Notes: generated by a model not told the origin, from the letters alone. Positions 9,617 through 18,656 are shown, counted from the first letter of the stretch. The stretch is 64,000 nt of DNA from Paenibacillus donghaensis (GCF_002192415.1 NZ_CP021780.1:8478334-8542333), one strand, 5' to 3'. Numbers and translations are program-made.

Positions 9617-10543
9617 ATGCCGAATAAGGCAAACCCGCAGGAGCCTGTAGCCCGCTTACAGGGTATCACCAAGAAGATGGGCTCCAAAACATTGGTCAAT
9701 GATCTGACGCTGGATATTCCGCCAGGTCAAATCTTCGGGTTTCTGGGACCCAACGGTGCAGGCAAAACCACAACTATCCGCATGATGGTCGGTCTGATCT
9801 CGATCAGCCGGGGAGACATTCTGATCTGCGGAAGCAGTATTAGAACCCAATTCGAAGAAGCTATTGCCAATGTAGGAGCCATCGTCGAGAATCCAGAAAT
9901 GTACAAATTTCTTAGCGGCTACCAGAATCTGCGCCAATATGCGCGGATGGTGCCGGGCATCACGAAAGAACGGATGGCCGAGGTAGTGGAACTGGTAGGA
10001 CTGACAGGAAGAATTAATGACAAGGTGAAGACTTATTCGCTGGGGATGAGGCAGAGACTCGGGGTAGCCCAGGCCTTGCTGCACCGGCCGAAGCTGTTGA
10101 TTCTGGACGAGCCTACGAACGGCCTGGACCCGCAGGGGATACGCGAGCTGCGTGACTATCTGCGCCGCCTATGCCATGAGGAAGGAACAACCGTATTCGT
10201 ATCGAGCCATCTGCTCTCCGAGATGGAACTGATGTGTGACAGTGTAGCTATTATTCAGAACGGGCGACTGCTGGATGTGAAGCAGCTCAAAGTGGTGGGA
10301 AGCAAGACGATGCCGATGGGCGAGACTTTATTCGAGGTGGATGACCCGCAGGCGGCTTTGTCCGTGATAGGCCGTGGTATCTTTAAGAGCGGCGGCCTGG
10401 TTATTGAGGCGGAACGTGAGGAAATTGCCGAGCTGAATGCCAAGCTGGTTGCGGCCGGTCTTAAGGTGTACAGCATTAAGTCACTGTCGCGGTCGCTGGA
10501 GGATCAATTCTTTGAGGTTACTGGAGGTGAAGGCATTGGGTAA
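9617..10543 (+). CDS. ABC transporter ATP-binding protein (BcrA/CcmA type)
   Basis: A 308-residue protein; the ATG at 9617 follows GGAAAGGAAGTGA and is preferred over an upstream in-frame ATG at 9581. Walker A is GPNGAGKTT near residue 45, the signature is SLGMRQRLG, Walker B is LLILDEPTNGLDP, and the switch histidine is in SSHLLSEM. A C-terminal extension of about 80 residues is typical of exporters with separate permeases. It overlaps the downstream permease gene by 8 bp. Such pairs export lantibiotics, lipids or drugs, or insert membrane proteins; no substrate can be assigned. Confidence 0.93.
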   Translation: MPNKANPQEPVARLQGITKKMGSKTLVNDLTLDIPPGQIFGFLGPNGAGKTTTIRMMVGLISISRGDILICGSSIRTQFEEAIANVGAIVENPEMYKFLSGYQNLRQYARMVPGITKERMAEVVELVGLTGRINDKVKTYSLGMRQRLGVAQALLHRPKLLILDEPTNGLDPQGIRELRDYLRRLCHEEGTTVFVSSHLLSEMELMCDSVAIIQNGRLLDVKQLKVVGSKTMPMGETLFEVDDPQAALSVIGRGIFKSGGLVIEAEREEIAELNAKLVAAGLKVYSIKSLSRSLEDQFFEVTGGEGIG

Positions 10544-11318
10544 TTTTGTATCGCTCATACATAATGAGAATATCAAAATCTACAGACGTATCCGCACATG
10601 GATTATGCTGTTGATTGTGGCCGCTATGAGTACGCTGCTGCCTGTATTGGTATATTTCACAAGTGATGGCGAGAGCACAATCGGATTATGGAGCAATTTC
10701 CAGACGACCACCAGCGTGTCCTTCTTTCTGGTCACCATCTTTACCGTAGTGGTTGCTGCGGACTCCGTGGCGGGCGAATTCACCTGGGGAACCGTGAAGC
10801 TGCTGTTGATCCGCCCGTGGAGCCGCTCCAAAATCCTGCTCTCGAAATACCTTTCGGTAGTGCTGTTCAGCTTGCTGAGTACAGCCGTATTGATCGCTTT
10901 TGGTTTAGGCGCGTCATACCTGTTCTCGTCCTCCACTTCAGGGGGAATCACGGATGCTGCTTCCTGGACTCCGGCTGAATATGCGTTTATGGAGATTCTG
11001 TGCCGATATGTGGATCTGTTCGTGACCACGGCGCTTGCCTTTATGGTATCAAGCGTATTTCGTGCCAGCGGGCTGGCGATTGGTCTGTCCATGTTTATTA
11101 TGTTCGCCAAGGACATCTTCGTGGCCATCTTTAACCCGGACCGGTTTGAGTGGGCGAGATATCTGATCTTCAGTCATATGGATCTGCGCAGCTATTTGCT
11201 GACGGATACTGTGGGAGGCTCCACGCTGGGCTTTGCCGTGGGTGTGCTGGCTGCTTATTATGTGTTGTTTCTGGCCGTTGCCTGGATTGTGTTCCGCAAA
11301 AGAGACGTAGCTGCCTAA
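10536..11318 (+). CDS. ABC-2 type permease subunit
   Basis: A 260-residue protein starting at TTG (10536), with GGAGG 8 nt upstream, inside the end of the ATPase gene, so the two are translationally coupled. About six hydrophobic helices are visible, for example WIMLLIVAAMSTLLPVLVYF near the N-terminus and a C-terminal AAYYVLFLAVAWIVF. The segment TWGTVKLLLIRPWSR between helices is characteristic of ABC-2 permeases of the YhaP/BcrB kind. It would form the membrane channel for the preceding ATPase. It is followed 4 bp later, convergently, by the bactofilin gene with no obvious terminator. Confidence 0.88.
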   Translation: MGNFVSLIHNENIKIYRRIRTWIMLLIVAAMSTLLPVLVYFTSDGESTIGLWSNFQTTTSVSFFLVTIFTVVVAADSVAGEFTWGTVKLLLIRPWSRSKILLSKYLSVVLFSLLSTAVLIAFGLGASYLFSSSTSGGITDAASWTPAEYAFMEILCRYVDLFVTTALAFMVSSVFRASGLAIGLSMFIMFAKDIFVAIFNPDRFEWARYLIFSHMDLRSYLLTDTVGGSTLGFAVGVLAAYYVLFLAVAWIVFRKRDVAA

Positions 11319-11322
11319 TTCC

Positions 11323-11769
11323 TTAACCGGCTTCCAGCGTGCTCTGCTTGGCGGAGGCCCGTGAATTGGCCTTGTCCGCTATAGAGTTGTCCAGCCCGCC
11401 CGCTGTGTCCGGGGCGGGCTGTTCATGCATCTCAATGGAGCCGTTAATCAGGCTGCCCTCGTGAATGGTAAGGCTCTGTGCCTGAATATTACCTTGCAGC
11501 TGTCCGGTTTCGGCCATAATCAGCCGCCGCTGTGCCGTTACATCGCCGAACACTTTACCCGCAATGATTACTTCCTCTGCATGAATGCTGGAACGTACGG
11601 TTCCTTGCTCGCCTACCGTTACCGTGCCGCTGCACACAATCTCACCGCTGAAGGTCCCCTCAATCCGCAGGTTGGTATCACAATGCACCTTGCCCTCCAA
11701 TGTTCCCCCATGACCAATCAATGAATCCGTTGGCCTGTAAGCCCCCAGCGATTGTCCTCGCTTCCACAT
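11323..11769 (-). CDS. Bactofilin (polymer-forming cytoskeletal protein)
   Basis: A 148-residue protein. Residues 15-115 show the bactofilin pattern of short beta-helix turns with regularly spaced glycine and hydrophobic residues (GTLEGKVHCDTNLRIEGTF, GEIVCSGTV, GKVFGDV, GQLQGNIQAQ). The tail from residue 115 is polar. Bactofilins polymerise without nucleotide at the membrane and position cell-wall enzymes. The gene lies 33 bp downstream of and codirectional with an M23 peptidase, a pairing known in other bacteria where the two act together in cell shape. Start: ATG at 11769 behind AAAAAGGAGGAATGC. Confidence 0.9.
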   Translation of the reverse strand: MWKRGQSLGAYRPTDSLIGHGGTLEGKVHCDTNLRIEGTFSGEIVCSGTVTVGEQGTVRSSIHAEEVIIAGKVFGDVTAQRRLIMAETGQLQGNIQAQSLTIHEGSLINGSIEMHEQPAPDTAGGLDNSIADKANSRASAKQSTLEAG

Positions 11770-11802
11770 ACTGCATTCCTCCTTTTTCTTGATAATGAAT
11801 AT

Positions 11803-12837
11803 TTAAGGTTTGACGTAAGTTAACGGATTGACTGTCTTGTTGTGCTTGACGACCTGGAAATGAAGATGAGGGCCCGTGCTGCGTCCGGTGCTGCCTAAGA
11901 GACCAATCTTCTCTCCCTTCTGGACGGTGTCGCCAGGGGAGACGAGCATGCCGCTTAAATGCATATACCAGGTCTCCAGCCCGTTCGGATGCTTCAGGAT
12001 AATATACTTGCCGCGTGCTCCCTGCTGGTCGACAGCCGTCACTTCACCTTCCATAGCGGCGTAGACAGGGTCCCCGATGCTGCCGGCAATATCGATCCCA
12101 GAGTGAAAAGCGGAGGAACCCTTGAAGGGGTCGGTACGGTAGCCGAAGCTGGAGGTCATTACCTTGGACTTAGTCGGCCAGATGACAGCAGGCAGCAGCC
12201 GCTGCTTCTCGGCCTGGATTTTCTTGGCCTCCAGGTTGGCCTTGGCTTCGTTGGCCTCCTTGGCCTCGGTGATAGTAGCGGTAATGCTGTTCATCATCTC
12301 GTCCAGCAGTGTGCGTATCTCTGCGAAGTCGTCCTTGGTAACTTGTGCCAGATGCAGCGTTTCCTGCTGGTGAACAGCGATATACTCACCGCCCATCTGA
12401 TCTGTATCCACACTGCCCGAGGCTGAAGTTCCGCTGGCTGCCGAATCGCCCGAAACCTCCCCCTTGCTGGTGTCAATCAGCGTCTGGAGCTGCTGTTCCA
12501 GCTCGCTGACACTTCGAAGCTTGTCTTTGATCGTTTCGGCCTCTTCCGACAGATCGGTAACCTGACTGCGCAGCTGCAGCAGATCCTGATCCTTGTCTGC
12601 GACCTTCATTTCCATCTTCAGATTGGTAAGGGTAAGTGCAGCGGCCTCCGCTTCCAGCTGCGATATCGACTGCGAGGCATGAAAATGCATGGACGTGACC
12701 AGACTGGAGAGAGAAAGAACGGCTACGGCCGGCAGGGCCAAAGCGAGCGGCTTGGATAGCTGAAGCTGTCTGACCGGACGCCCGGCTTCCCTGACGACGA
12801 GCAGTGTGATCCGGTTATGATCGGTTTGACTCTTCAT
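11803..12837 (-). CDS. M23 (LytM-type) zinc metallopeptidase, membrane anchored
   Basis: A 344-residue protein. The ATG at 12837 has GGAGAAG just upstream; a longer frame to 12891 lacks this. A basic N-terminus is followed by one hydrophobic helix at about residues 30-50, then a coiled coil at about 60-125, a linker rich in Ser and Gly, another helical stretch, and the M23 domain at about 215-340. Zinc-binding motifs are intact: FHSGIDIAG (His and Asp) and HLHFQV (His), with YMHL for catalysis. It probably cuts peptidoglycan cross-links outside the membrane, or activates another enzyme. It is cotranscribed with the bactofilin. Confidence 0.92.
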   Translation of the reverse strand: MKSQTDHNRITLLVVREAGRPVRQLQLSKPLALALPAVAVLSLSSLVTSMHFHASQSISQLEAEAAALTLTNLKMEMKVADKDQDLLQLRSQVTDLSEEAETIKDKLRSVSELEQQLQTLIDTSKGEVSGDSAASGTSASGSVDTDQMGGEYIAVHQQETLHLAQVTKDDFAEIRTLLDEMMNSITATITEAKEANEAKANLEAKKIQAEKQRLLPAVIWPTKSKVMTSSFGYRTDPFKGSSAFHSGIDIAGSIGDPVYAAMEGEVTAVDQQGARGKYIILKHPNGLETWYMHLSGMLVSPGDTVQKGEKIGLLGSTGRSTGPHLHFQVVKHNKTVNPLTYVKP

Positions 12838-13048
12838 GGCTTCTCCTTCCTGCGGCTTCTGCAGCCGCCTCTGTGATACTTGGACTATCAAGTCCTCCGA
12901 ATCAGGCTAATCACGGGGGGTCTTACTACTCTATGTATTCGGTCTCTTTCAGGAACATGACAACGTTTGTTTGAATAAAGAAAGAGAGTTACGGCAAAAC
13001 CTGTATCTAGGCGATGCGGGAGGTTTCTATTTCTTAGGAGGTGGTGGA

Positions 13049-14482
13049 GTGAAGGTGGTTGCAATTCTACTTATTCTGATGTTCATTCAGTTCGCCATAA
13101 TTATATGTTGTGAGTTCCGCCGTCCGCAAAGAGCGGTAGCCTGGCTATCCATCACCCTATGCTGTCCTCCGCTGGGTCTGGTGTTCTATTACTTTCTGGG
13201 GCGTGATTACAGGCACGGCCGCTTAGTAGACAGGAGATGCCAGACGTTGTTTCGGGAGATCGATATGCATGTCTTGAACCGTAGCCGGATTGTAAAAGTG
13301 TCTGCGGATACCGGAAACCCACAGTTCGAGCAGAACGTGGGGCTGCTGACGCTGCTGGGCAGACTTGCCGAAAGCCCGGTTACGGGGCATAATCGCAGCC
13401 AGCTGCTCAGCAGTGCTGAAGAGGCGTATGAAGAAATGCTGAAGGTGATGGAAGCTGCCCAAGAGCATATTCATCTGGAATTTTATATTTTCCGTGACGA
13501 TGAGATTGGAGAACAATTTCAGGACCTGATGATACGCAAAGCGCGCCAGGGTGTTAAGGTGCGTCTGCTCTGCGACGGTCTGGGCAGCCGCGGAACGATG
13601 AGCCGCCGGTTTATCCACACCTTGCGTCAGGCGGGGGTTGAGCTGCATTTTTTCCTTCCCCCGCTTAGTTCGCTGCTGGACCGCCGCTTTAACTACCGTA
13701 ATCACCGCAAAATCCTGGTGGTTGACGGCCTGATCGGCTTCACCGGCGGGATGAATATCGGAGATGATTATTTGGGCAAGGACCCCAAAATGGGCTTTTG
13801 GCGCGATACGCATGTGCGGCTGGAAGGGGACGCCGTATATTATCTGCAATTTACTTTCCTGAAGGACTGGAGACTGGCCACTGGAGAGGGTATGAGCCAC
13901 CCGCGTCTGTTCCCGAAGCATACATGCACAGCACTTGAAGCCGTACAGATTGTCAAGAGCGGTCCGGATGGCGATCTGGATGCATCGCAGGAGATGTATT
14001 TTGCCGCTCTGTGCGCCGCCAGGCAGCGGATATGGATTACTACGCCGTATTTCATTCCGGATTCCAGCATCTGTCGGGCGCTCAAGAGCGCTGTGCTCCG
14101 GGGGGTGGATGTAAAAATCATTGTCCCTGCCATCCCCGACCACAAGCTGGTCCATTATGCTTCCCATGCCTATATGGACAACCTGCAGGATGCGGGTGTG
14201 AAGTTCTACAAATATACCAAGGGATTCATGCATGCCAAAGTAATGATAGCCGACGGCCTGCTGGCTTCGGTGGGCAGTGCCAATCTGGATATGCGCAGCT
14301 TCTATTCCAACTTCGAGCTGTCGGCAGTTCTGCTGGAGCCGGGCAAAGTGGAGCAGCTGGCTGCCGGATTCCAGCAGGACCTGAAGCACTGTGAATATAT
14401 TGACCCTTACCGGTTCAGGGAGAGAGGAAGGGGTGTCAAGCTCCTGGAAGGGCTCTGTCAGCTGTTGTCACCGCTCTTATGA
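13049..14482 (+). CDS. cls: Cardiolipin synthase (phospholipase D family)
   Basis: A 477-residue protein from GTG at 13049, which follows AGGAGG at 7 nt; an upstream TTG at 12971 would add 26 unlikely residues. Two N-terminal membrane helices (VVAILLILMFIQFAIII and VAWLSITLCCPPLGLVFYYF) form the PLDc_N region. Two HKD motifs follow, HRKILVVDGLIGFTGG and HAKVMIADGLLASVGSAN, the catalytic pair of the phospholipase D superfamily. The enzyme condenses two phosphatidylglycerols to cardiolipin and glycerol at the membrane. It is divergent from the M23 gene and has its own promoter region. Confidence 0.95.
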   Translation: MKVVAILLILMFIQFAIIICCEFRRPQRAVAWLSITLCCPPLGLVFYYFLGRDYRHGRLVDRRCQTLFREIDMHVLNRSRIVKVSADTGNPQFEQNVGLLTLLGRLAESPVTGHNRSQLLSSAEEAYEEMLKVMEAAQEHIHLEFYIFRDDEIGEQFQDLMIRKARQGVKVRLLCDGLGSRGTMSRRFIHTLRQAGVELHFFLPPLSSLLDRRFNYRNHRKILVVDGLIGFTGGMNIGDDYLGKDPKMGFWRDTHVRLEGDAVYYLQFTFLKDWRLATGEGMSHPRLFPKHTCTALEAVQIVKSGPDGDLDASQEMYFAALCAARQRIWITTPYFIPDSSICRALKSAVLRGVDVKIIVPAIPDHKLVHYASHAYMDNLQDAGVKFYKYTKGFMHAKVMIADGLLASVGSANLDMRSFYSNFELSAVLLEPGKVEQLAAGFQQDLKHCEYIDPYRFRERGRGVKLLEGLCQLLSPLL

Positions 14483-14556
14483 TAGAAAAGGTGACAAAAG
14501 CTGAACTTTTCGAACGAACGTAGCCAATCGGCTCCTTATTTAAGCCGTTTTTATGA

Positions 14557-14562
14557 TATAAT
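14557..14562 (+). promoter_or_regulatory. Candidate -10 box of the yitT promoter
   Basis: A TATAAT 95 bp before the yitT start. No good -35 box is visible at the right distance. Confidence 0.35.
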
Positions 14563-14651
14563 AAAGTGAATAAGCAGAAATGTCAGTAAGTATAGCGTGC
14601 AAGTATACTTCCGTATATTTCAAATTACACTGTTATTATAGGGGGAGTTCT

Positions 14652-15560
14652 ATGACTGTAAGTCAACAAATATTTACCAAGGAAGAACAGCACAAGCCGC
14701 AGAAATCCGGAGCTATCAGAACCGCAAAGCTGGCGCAGCGGGTTATCATGATCATTATAGGATCAGCCATGATGTCAGTCGCTCTGGAGATATTCTTGGT
14801 ACCCAACAGCCTGATTGACGGCGGGATTACCGGTATTTCCATTATGCTTTCCCATCTTTTTGACATCCCCCTGGGAATATTGCTAACACTGCTCAACCTG
14901 CCGTTCCTGGTAATTGGCTACAAGCAGATTGGCAAGACCTTTGCTTTGTCCACTCTTTTTGCAGTCGTGCTGATGTCGATCGGAACCTATCTGCTGCATC
15001 CTGTGAATCCGATTACTGTTGAACCGCTGCTGGCCGCCGTCTTTGGAGGGGTAATCCTGGGCGTGGGAGTCGGGCTGGTGGTACGGTATGGCGGATCGCT
15101 GGACGGGACTGAGATCGTAGCGATTCTGGTCAGCAAGAAACTTCCGTTCTCCGTAGGCGAAGTAGTCATGTTCTTCAACCTGTTTATTCTATCCGGCGCG
15201 GGCTTTGTATTCGGCTGGAACAATGCCATGTTCTCATTGATTGCCTATTATATTGCCTTTAAGTTGATTGATGTTACGCTGGAAGGTCTGGATCAATCGA
15301 AATCGGTTTGGATCATCAGCGATAAATTCCGTGATATCGGAGAAGCTCTGACGGAACGCCTCGGGCGCGGCGTCACTTATCTGGACGGAGAAGGCGGGTT
15401 CTCCGGTGACGAAAAGAAGGTTATCTTCGTTGTCATTACGCGGCTGGAGGAAGCCAAGCTCAAAACGATTGTGGAGGATTGGGACTCTGATGCCTTCGTG
15501 GCCATCGGCAATATCCATGATGTCAAGGGCGGACGCTTCAAGAAGAAATCCATCCATTAG
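14652..15560 (+). CDS. YitT-family membrane protein (DUF161/DUF2179)
   Basis: A 302-residue protein; the ATG at 14652 follows GGGGGAG, preferred over a frame opening at 14580. Five to six membrane helices span residues 25-210, including the family hallmark PNSLIDGGITGIS after the first helix and RYGGSLDGTEI in the middle. The C-terminal 90 residues are the cytoplasmic DUF2179 domain (VIFVVITRLEEAKLK). The family is widespread in Firmicutes with several paralogues per genome and no settled transport substrate. A shared terminator separates it from the convergent ligD gene. Confidence 0.9.
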   Translation: MTVSQQIFTKEEQHKPQKSGAIRTAKLAQRVIMIIIGSAMMSVALEIFLVPNSLIDGGITGISIMLSHLFDIPLGILLTLLNLPFLVIGYKQIGKTFALSTLFAVVLMSIGTYLLHPVNPITVEPLLAAVFGGVILGVGVGLVVRYGGSLDGTEIVAILVSKKLPFSVGEVVMFFNLFILSGAGFVFGWNNAMFSLIAYYIAFKLIDVTLEGLDQSKSVWIISDKFRDIGEALTERLGRGVTYLDGEGGFSGDEKKVIFVVITRLEEAKLKTIVEDWDSDAFVAIGNIHDVKGGRFKKKSIH

Positions 15561-15593
15561 CACGGCCCTGAGCTACTAGTGCCCCTAACTGAA

Positions 15594-15666
15594 AGAAGGT
15601 ATATTTACGAACGATCGAGCATTAAATACGGTTGAGGATGCCGTATTTCCCTATATAGTACCTTCT
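15594..15666. other. Nested two-level hairpin in the yitT-ligD spacer
   Basis: An outer 8-bp perfect stem, AGAAGGTA (15594-15601) with TACCTTCT (15659-15666), encloses an inner 8-bp perfect stem, AAATACGG (15624-15631) with CCGTATTT (15641-15648). No coding sequence. It could be a small structured RNA or a decayed repeat. Confidence 0.4.
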
Positions 15667-15686
15667 GTCCCGAACCAGGACGTCCA

Positions 15687-15722
15687 ATAAGCCCGCAGCG
15701 GAATTCATGCTGCGGGCTTATT
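15687..15722. terminator. Bidirectional terminator between yitT and ligD
   Basis: A 14-bp stem, AATAAGCCCGCAGC with GCTGCGGGCTTATT. A-rich and T-rich ends suit termination from both converging genes. Confidence 0.8.
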
Positions 15723-15728
15723 GCTGCG

Positions 15729-16613
15729 CTATGGCAAGCGGGCAATGACATCCTCTACAGGCTGGGGAGGCAGCTTCCCGATCAGCTCGCCCACCGAACG
15801 CAGCCGTTCTTCGATGTTCAGCAGGTGGAAATCCAGCGGGGAGACATTCCGCTCCACTTCCTCCCACAGCAGCGGTGTGGAGACCGTGGCCAGCGGCCGG
15901 GCGCGGGGAGTATACGGCGCGGCCAGGGTTTTGCCTCCGTAATGCTGCAGATAATCGAAATAGATTTTGTCGCCGCGGTTTTTTTTGAGCCGCTCCAGGG
16001 TGAACAGGCCGGGATGTTTCTCTGCCACGAACCGGCCGACGAAATGGCCGATCCGGCGCAGCCCCTCGAAGGTGACTCCGGGGCTGACGGGAACGATGAT
16101 CTGGACGCCCGTTGCGCCCGAGGTCTTGGGAACGGACTGGAGGCCAAGCGATTTCAGGACCCCGCCAACGATGGCGGCAGCCTCCATAATCCGCGGCTCC
16201 ACGTCCATGGAGGGGTCCAGGTCAATCATCCATTCGCAAGGCAGACTGCTGCCGGCATAATGCAGGGAGGGATGGAACTCCAGCGCGGCCAGGTTGCCCA
16301 ACCAGAGCAGCTCCGGCAGCTCCTGCAGCAGGATATAGGTAATATTGTCCTGACTGGCGGTCCGCACGAATGGAGGGAGCGGCTCTGGCGCATTCTTCTG
16401 ATAGAACGACATCCCCCCCACCCCGTGAGGATAGCGGATCACTGTCAGCAGCCGGTCCCGGCAATAGGGCAACAGATAAGGAGAGAGCGCGGCCAGCTTC
16501 TGCAGATAGATCCGTTTGGTAATTCCGCACTCCGGCCAGAGCAGCTTCTCGGGATTGGTTACAGCAATTTCATGGCCGTCCACGGTGATTGAACCTTTGA
16601 TCGTTGCCGGCAT
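15729..16613 (-). CDS. ligD: LigD polymerase/primase domain protein
   Basis: A 294-residue protein that is the stand-alone polymerase domain of the end-joining enzyme LigD (archaeo-eukaryotic primase fold). The catalytic carboxylates are in EWMIDLDPS, with a third Asp in the later KIYFDYLQ stretch. The TSGATGVQIIVPV motif carries Gln where many LigD polymerases have His. It fills gaps and adds nucleotides, including ribonucleotides, at double-strand breaks recruited by Ku. It is the third gene of the ku, ligase, polymerase operon, 44 bp after the ligase gene. The start at 16613 follows AAGGAGGAC. No nuclease domain is present. Confidence 0.92.
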   Translation of the reverse strand: MPATIKGSITVDGHEIAVTNPEKLLWPECGITKRIYLQKLAALSPYLLPYCRDRLLTVIRYPHGVGGMSFYQKNAPEPLPPFVRTASQDNITYILLQELPELLWLGNLAALEFHPSLHYAGSSLPCEWMIDLDPSMDVEPRIMEAAAIVGGVLKSLGLQSVPKTSGATGVQIIVPVSPGVTFEGLRRIGHFVGRFVAEKHPGLFTLERLKKNRGDKIYFDYLQHYGGKTLAAPYTPRARPLATVSTPLLWEEVERNVSPLDFHLLNIEERLRSVGELIGKLPPQPVEDVIARLP

Positions 16614-16657
16614 AACAGTCCTCCTTCCTTAAGTGGGTGGGACAATAATACGGGATA

Positions 16658-17611
16658 CTAGCTCCTCTGCTCCAAGCGGCAAGACGACGGAGGGAGATCG
16701 ACCCTCGCTTGAATGACCGGCTGGCGCAGCGTACCGGAGGCATTCCATTCCAGGTAATGAATCTTGAACACTAGCAGCGGCTTCACCCAGAAGGCTCCCT
16801 TGGCCCGCTGCGGTATGGTGGCAAAGGGCATTTGGTCTTCTGCAAGCTGCAGCACCTGTGCAGTCAGTTCTCTCCAGTCCGCTGCCGTCAGTCTACCGGA
16901 GCCGGCATGGCCGATGTAATGCAGCTGCCCGTCCCCGCCGTACAGGCCCAGCAGCAGCGCATTTACAATTCCGTCCCGGAAGGTGACGCCTCCGGCAACG
17001 GCGGTAAGGTCAGAGATCAGCTTGCACTTCTGCCAGCGCTTGTCTTTGCCGCCAAGCGCATAGGTACTGCCGATATCCTTGATTACGATTCCTTCCAGCT
17101 TCGCTTTGACGGCAGCGGCGTACAACTGGGCAGGGTCAGTGTAGCTCGGCACACCCTGAACATGGGGATGAGGCAGCAGCCGTTCGTTCAGCTGCTGCTG
17201 CCGCTGCGATAACGGCAGACCCGTCAGCCACTCTCCATCACAATAGAGCAAGTCAAATATCATGTAGATTACCGGAACTTGCGGAATCACCGCTTCGATG
17301 GCGCTGCTGCTCCTCAGGCTGTCGCGCCGCATCACCTCATGGAAGGAGGGCTTGCCCTCCTTCAAGGCAATGATCTCCCCGTCCAGGATGGCGGAGCCAG
17401 CCCGGAAGTAGCTGGACTGCACAGCAAGCTCCGGATACTGTGAGGTGCGGCGGTTGCCGCGCCGGTTGATCAGTTCTGTGGAATCGCCGTCACAGTAGGA
17501 CAGCATGCGGACGCCGTCCCACTTGATCTGGGCAATCCACTGGTTGCCTTCCGGCAGCCGTGCCGCCAATATAGGCTCGAAAGGCGTGATCGGCTGCAGC
17601 TTCATGGGCAT
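16658..17611 (-). CDS. ATP-dependent DNA ligase, LigD ligase domain
   Basis: A 317-residue protein. The nucleotidyl-lysine motif is AQIKWDGVRM with Lys30 as the adenylated residue; downstream motifs include AILDGEIIAL and EGIVIKDIGSTY. A C-terminal OB fold of about 100 residues ends with FKIHYLEWNASGTLRQP. It seals nicks in Ku-dependent end joining using ATP. In many bacteria this domain is fused to the polymerase in one LigD; here they are separate genes in one operon. Its ATG lies 3 bp after the ku stop, so translation is probably coupled; the ribosome site is weak. Confidence 0.92.
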   Translation of the reverse strand: MPMKLQPITPFEPILAARLPEGNQWIAQIKWDGVRMLSYCDGDSTELINRRGNRRTSQYPELAVQSSYFRAGSAILDGEIIALKEGKPSFHEVMRRDSLRSSSAIEAVIPQVPVIYMIFDLLYCDGEWLTGLPLSQRQQQLNERLLPHPHVQGVPSYTDPAQLYAAAVKAKLEGIVIKDIGSTYALGGKDKRWQKCKLISDLTAVAGGVTFRDGIVNALLLGLYGGDGQLHYIGHAGSGRLTAADWRELTAQVLQLAEDQMPFATIPQRAKGAFWVKPLLVFKIHYLEWNASGTLRQPVIQARVDLPPSSCRLEQRS

Positions 17612-17614
17612 AAC

Positions 17615-18586
17615 CTAAGCCCCGGTTTCTTTGGTGCGGGTGCTGCGGCGTTTGGGCTTGGGCGCAATCACTGGGATCGGTCCCGTGCCTTCGCCTGCAG
17701 GGGGCGCCGAAGCGGCAGGCGCTGCTTTGGTTTTGGGTTTGGCTGTTTTTTTGGCGGCTGCACCCGCAGCTTTGTTCTTGGCGCCGACGGCCGGAGCGGT
17801 TCCGGGGTCGGTGGGGATATGCTGGACTGCCTCAATACTGGCCTGCAGCGCGGCCATCAGATCAATCACATTGCTCTCCTGGCGCGCAGGCGCAATATGG
17901 AATTCCTTCCCGGATACCTTATGGGAGATCAGATCCTGCATCCGCTGGCGATAATCGTCGGTATATTTGGCTGGTTCAAACGGTGTGGACAGCTGGGAGA
18001 TCAGCAGCTTGGCCATATCCAGCTCCTTGTCGTTCACTATGCCCGGCTCGGGCAGTCCGGGTACCTGGGACACCGGCCGCACCTCATCAGGGTAGAATAT
18101 CGTTTCGATTGCCAGGCAATCCTCCAATACCCGGATGGCGGCAAGGCTGCTTTTGGAGCGGATTGAGATTTTGGCAATGCCGATCTTGCCGCTCTGGCGC
18201 ATCGCTTCCATCAGCAGCCGGTAGGCATTGGTCCCGGCCTGATCGGGCGACAGGTAATAGGTCTTCTGGAAATAGATCGGATCAATCTCGGTCAGATCAA
18301 CGAAATCGAGAATCGTGATACTTTTGCTGCTCTCCTCGGTCAGCTGGTCCAGCTCTTCCTTGTCAAACAGCACGAATTTGCCTTTTTCATATTCGTAACC
18401 TTTGCCGATTTCCTCCCAGGCCACTTCCTTGTCGCATACGGGACATTTACGCACATAAGACAACGGACTGCCACACTCCTTGTGAATGTAACGCAGGGAA
18501 ATATCCTTATCCTCGGTGGCGGAGAACATTTTGACCGGAACATGGACCAGACCGAAGCTGATCGCGCCTTTCCAAACCGTGTGCAT
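17615..18586 (-). CDS. ku: Non-homologous end-joining protein Ku
   Basis: A 323-residue protein. The ATG at 18586 lies 8 nt after AGGAGG; a GTG three codons upstream overlaps that site and is rejected. It starts with HTVWKGAISFGLVHVPVK, the hallmark of bacterial Ku. The Ku core runs to about residue 255 (CGSPLSYVRKCPVC near residue 40, QKTYYLSPDQAG in the middle). The last 65 residues are Ala, Pro and Lys rich (KNKAAGAAAKKTAKPKTKAA) with a basic end (KPKRRSTRTK), probably for DNA contact. Ku dimers ring broken DNA ends and recruit the ligase and polymerase encoded next. A forespore-type promoter is visible upstream. Confidence 0.95.
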   Translation of the reverse strand: MHTVWKGAISFGLVHVPVKMFSATEDKDISLRYIHKECGSPLSYVRKCPVCDKEVAWEEIGKGYEYEKGKFVLFDKEELDQLTEESSKSITILDFVDLTEIDPIYFQKTYYLSPDQAGTNAYRLLMEAMRQSGKIGIAKISIRSKSSLAAIRVLEDCLAIETIFYPDEVRPVSQVPGLPEPGIVNDKELDMAKLLISQLSTPFEPAKYTDDYRQRMQDLISHKVSGKEFHIAPARQESNVIDLMAALQASIEAVQHIPTDPGTAPAVGAKNKAAGAAAKKTAKPKTKAAPAASAPPAGEGTGPIPVIAPKPKRRSTRTKETGA

Positions 18587-18625
18587 GAGAAACACCTCCT
18601 GAATAGAATGATGGCTGTTTCCGGT

Positions 18626-18656
18626 TAGTATGAGGCGCGGAGCCTATTTCTAAACA
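18626..18656 (-). promoter_or_regulatory. Candidate sigma-G promoter of the ku operon
   Basis: Read leftwards: TGTTTA, 18 bp, CATACTA. CATACTA matches the sigma-G -10 consensus exactly and TGTTTA matches four of five core -35 positions. It ends 39 bp before the ku start. In B. subtilis the ku-ligD genes are known to be sigma-G dependent. Confidence 0.5.

Noticed and set aside
13223..14389. A 388-codon antisense frame opposite cls
   Set aside because: No ribosome site or family features; the plus strand has both HKD motifs.
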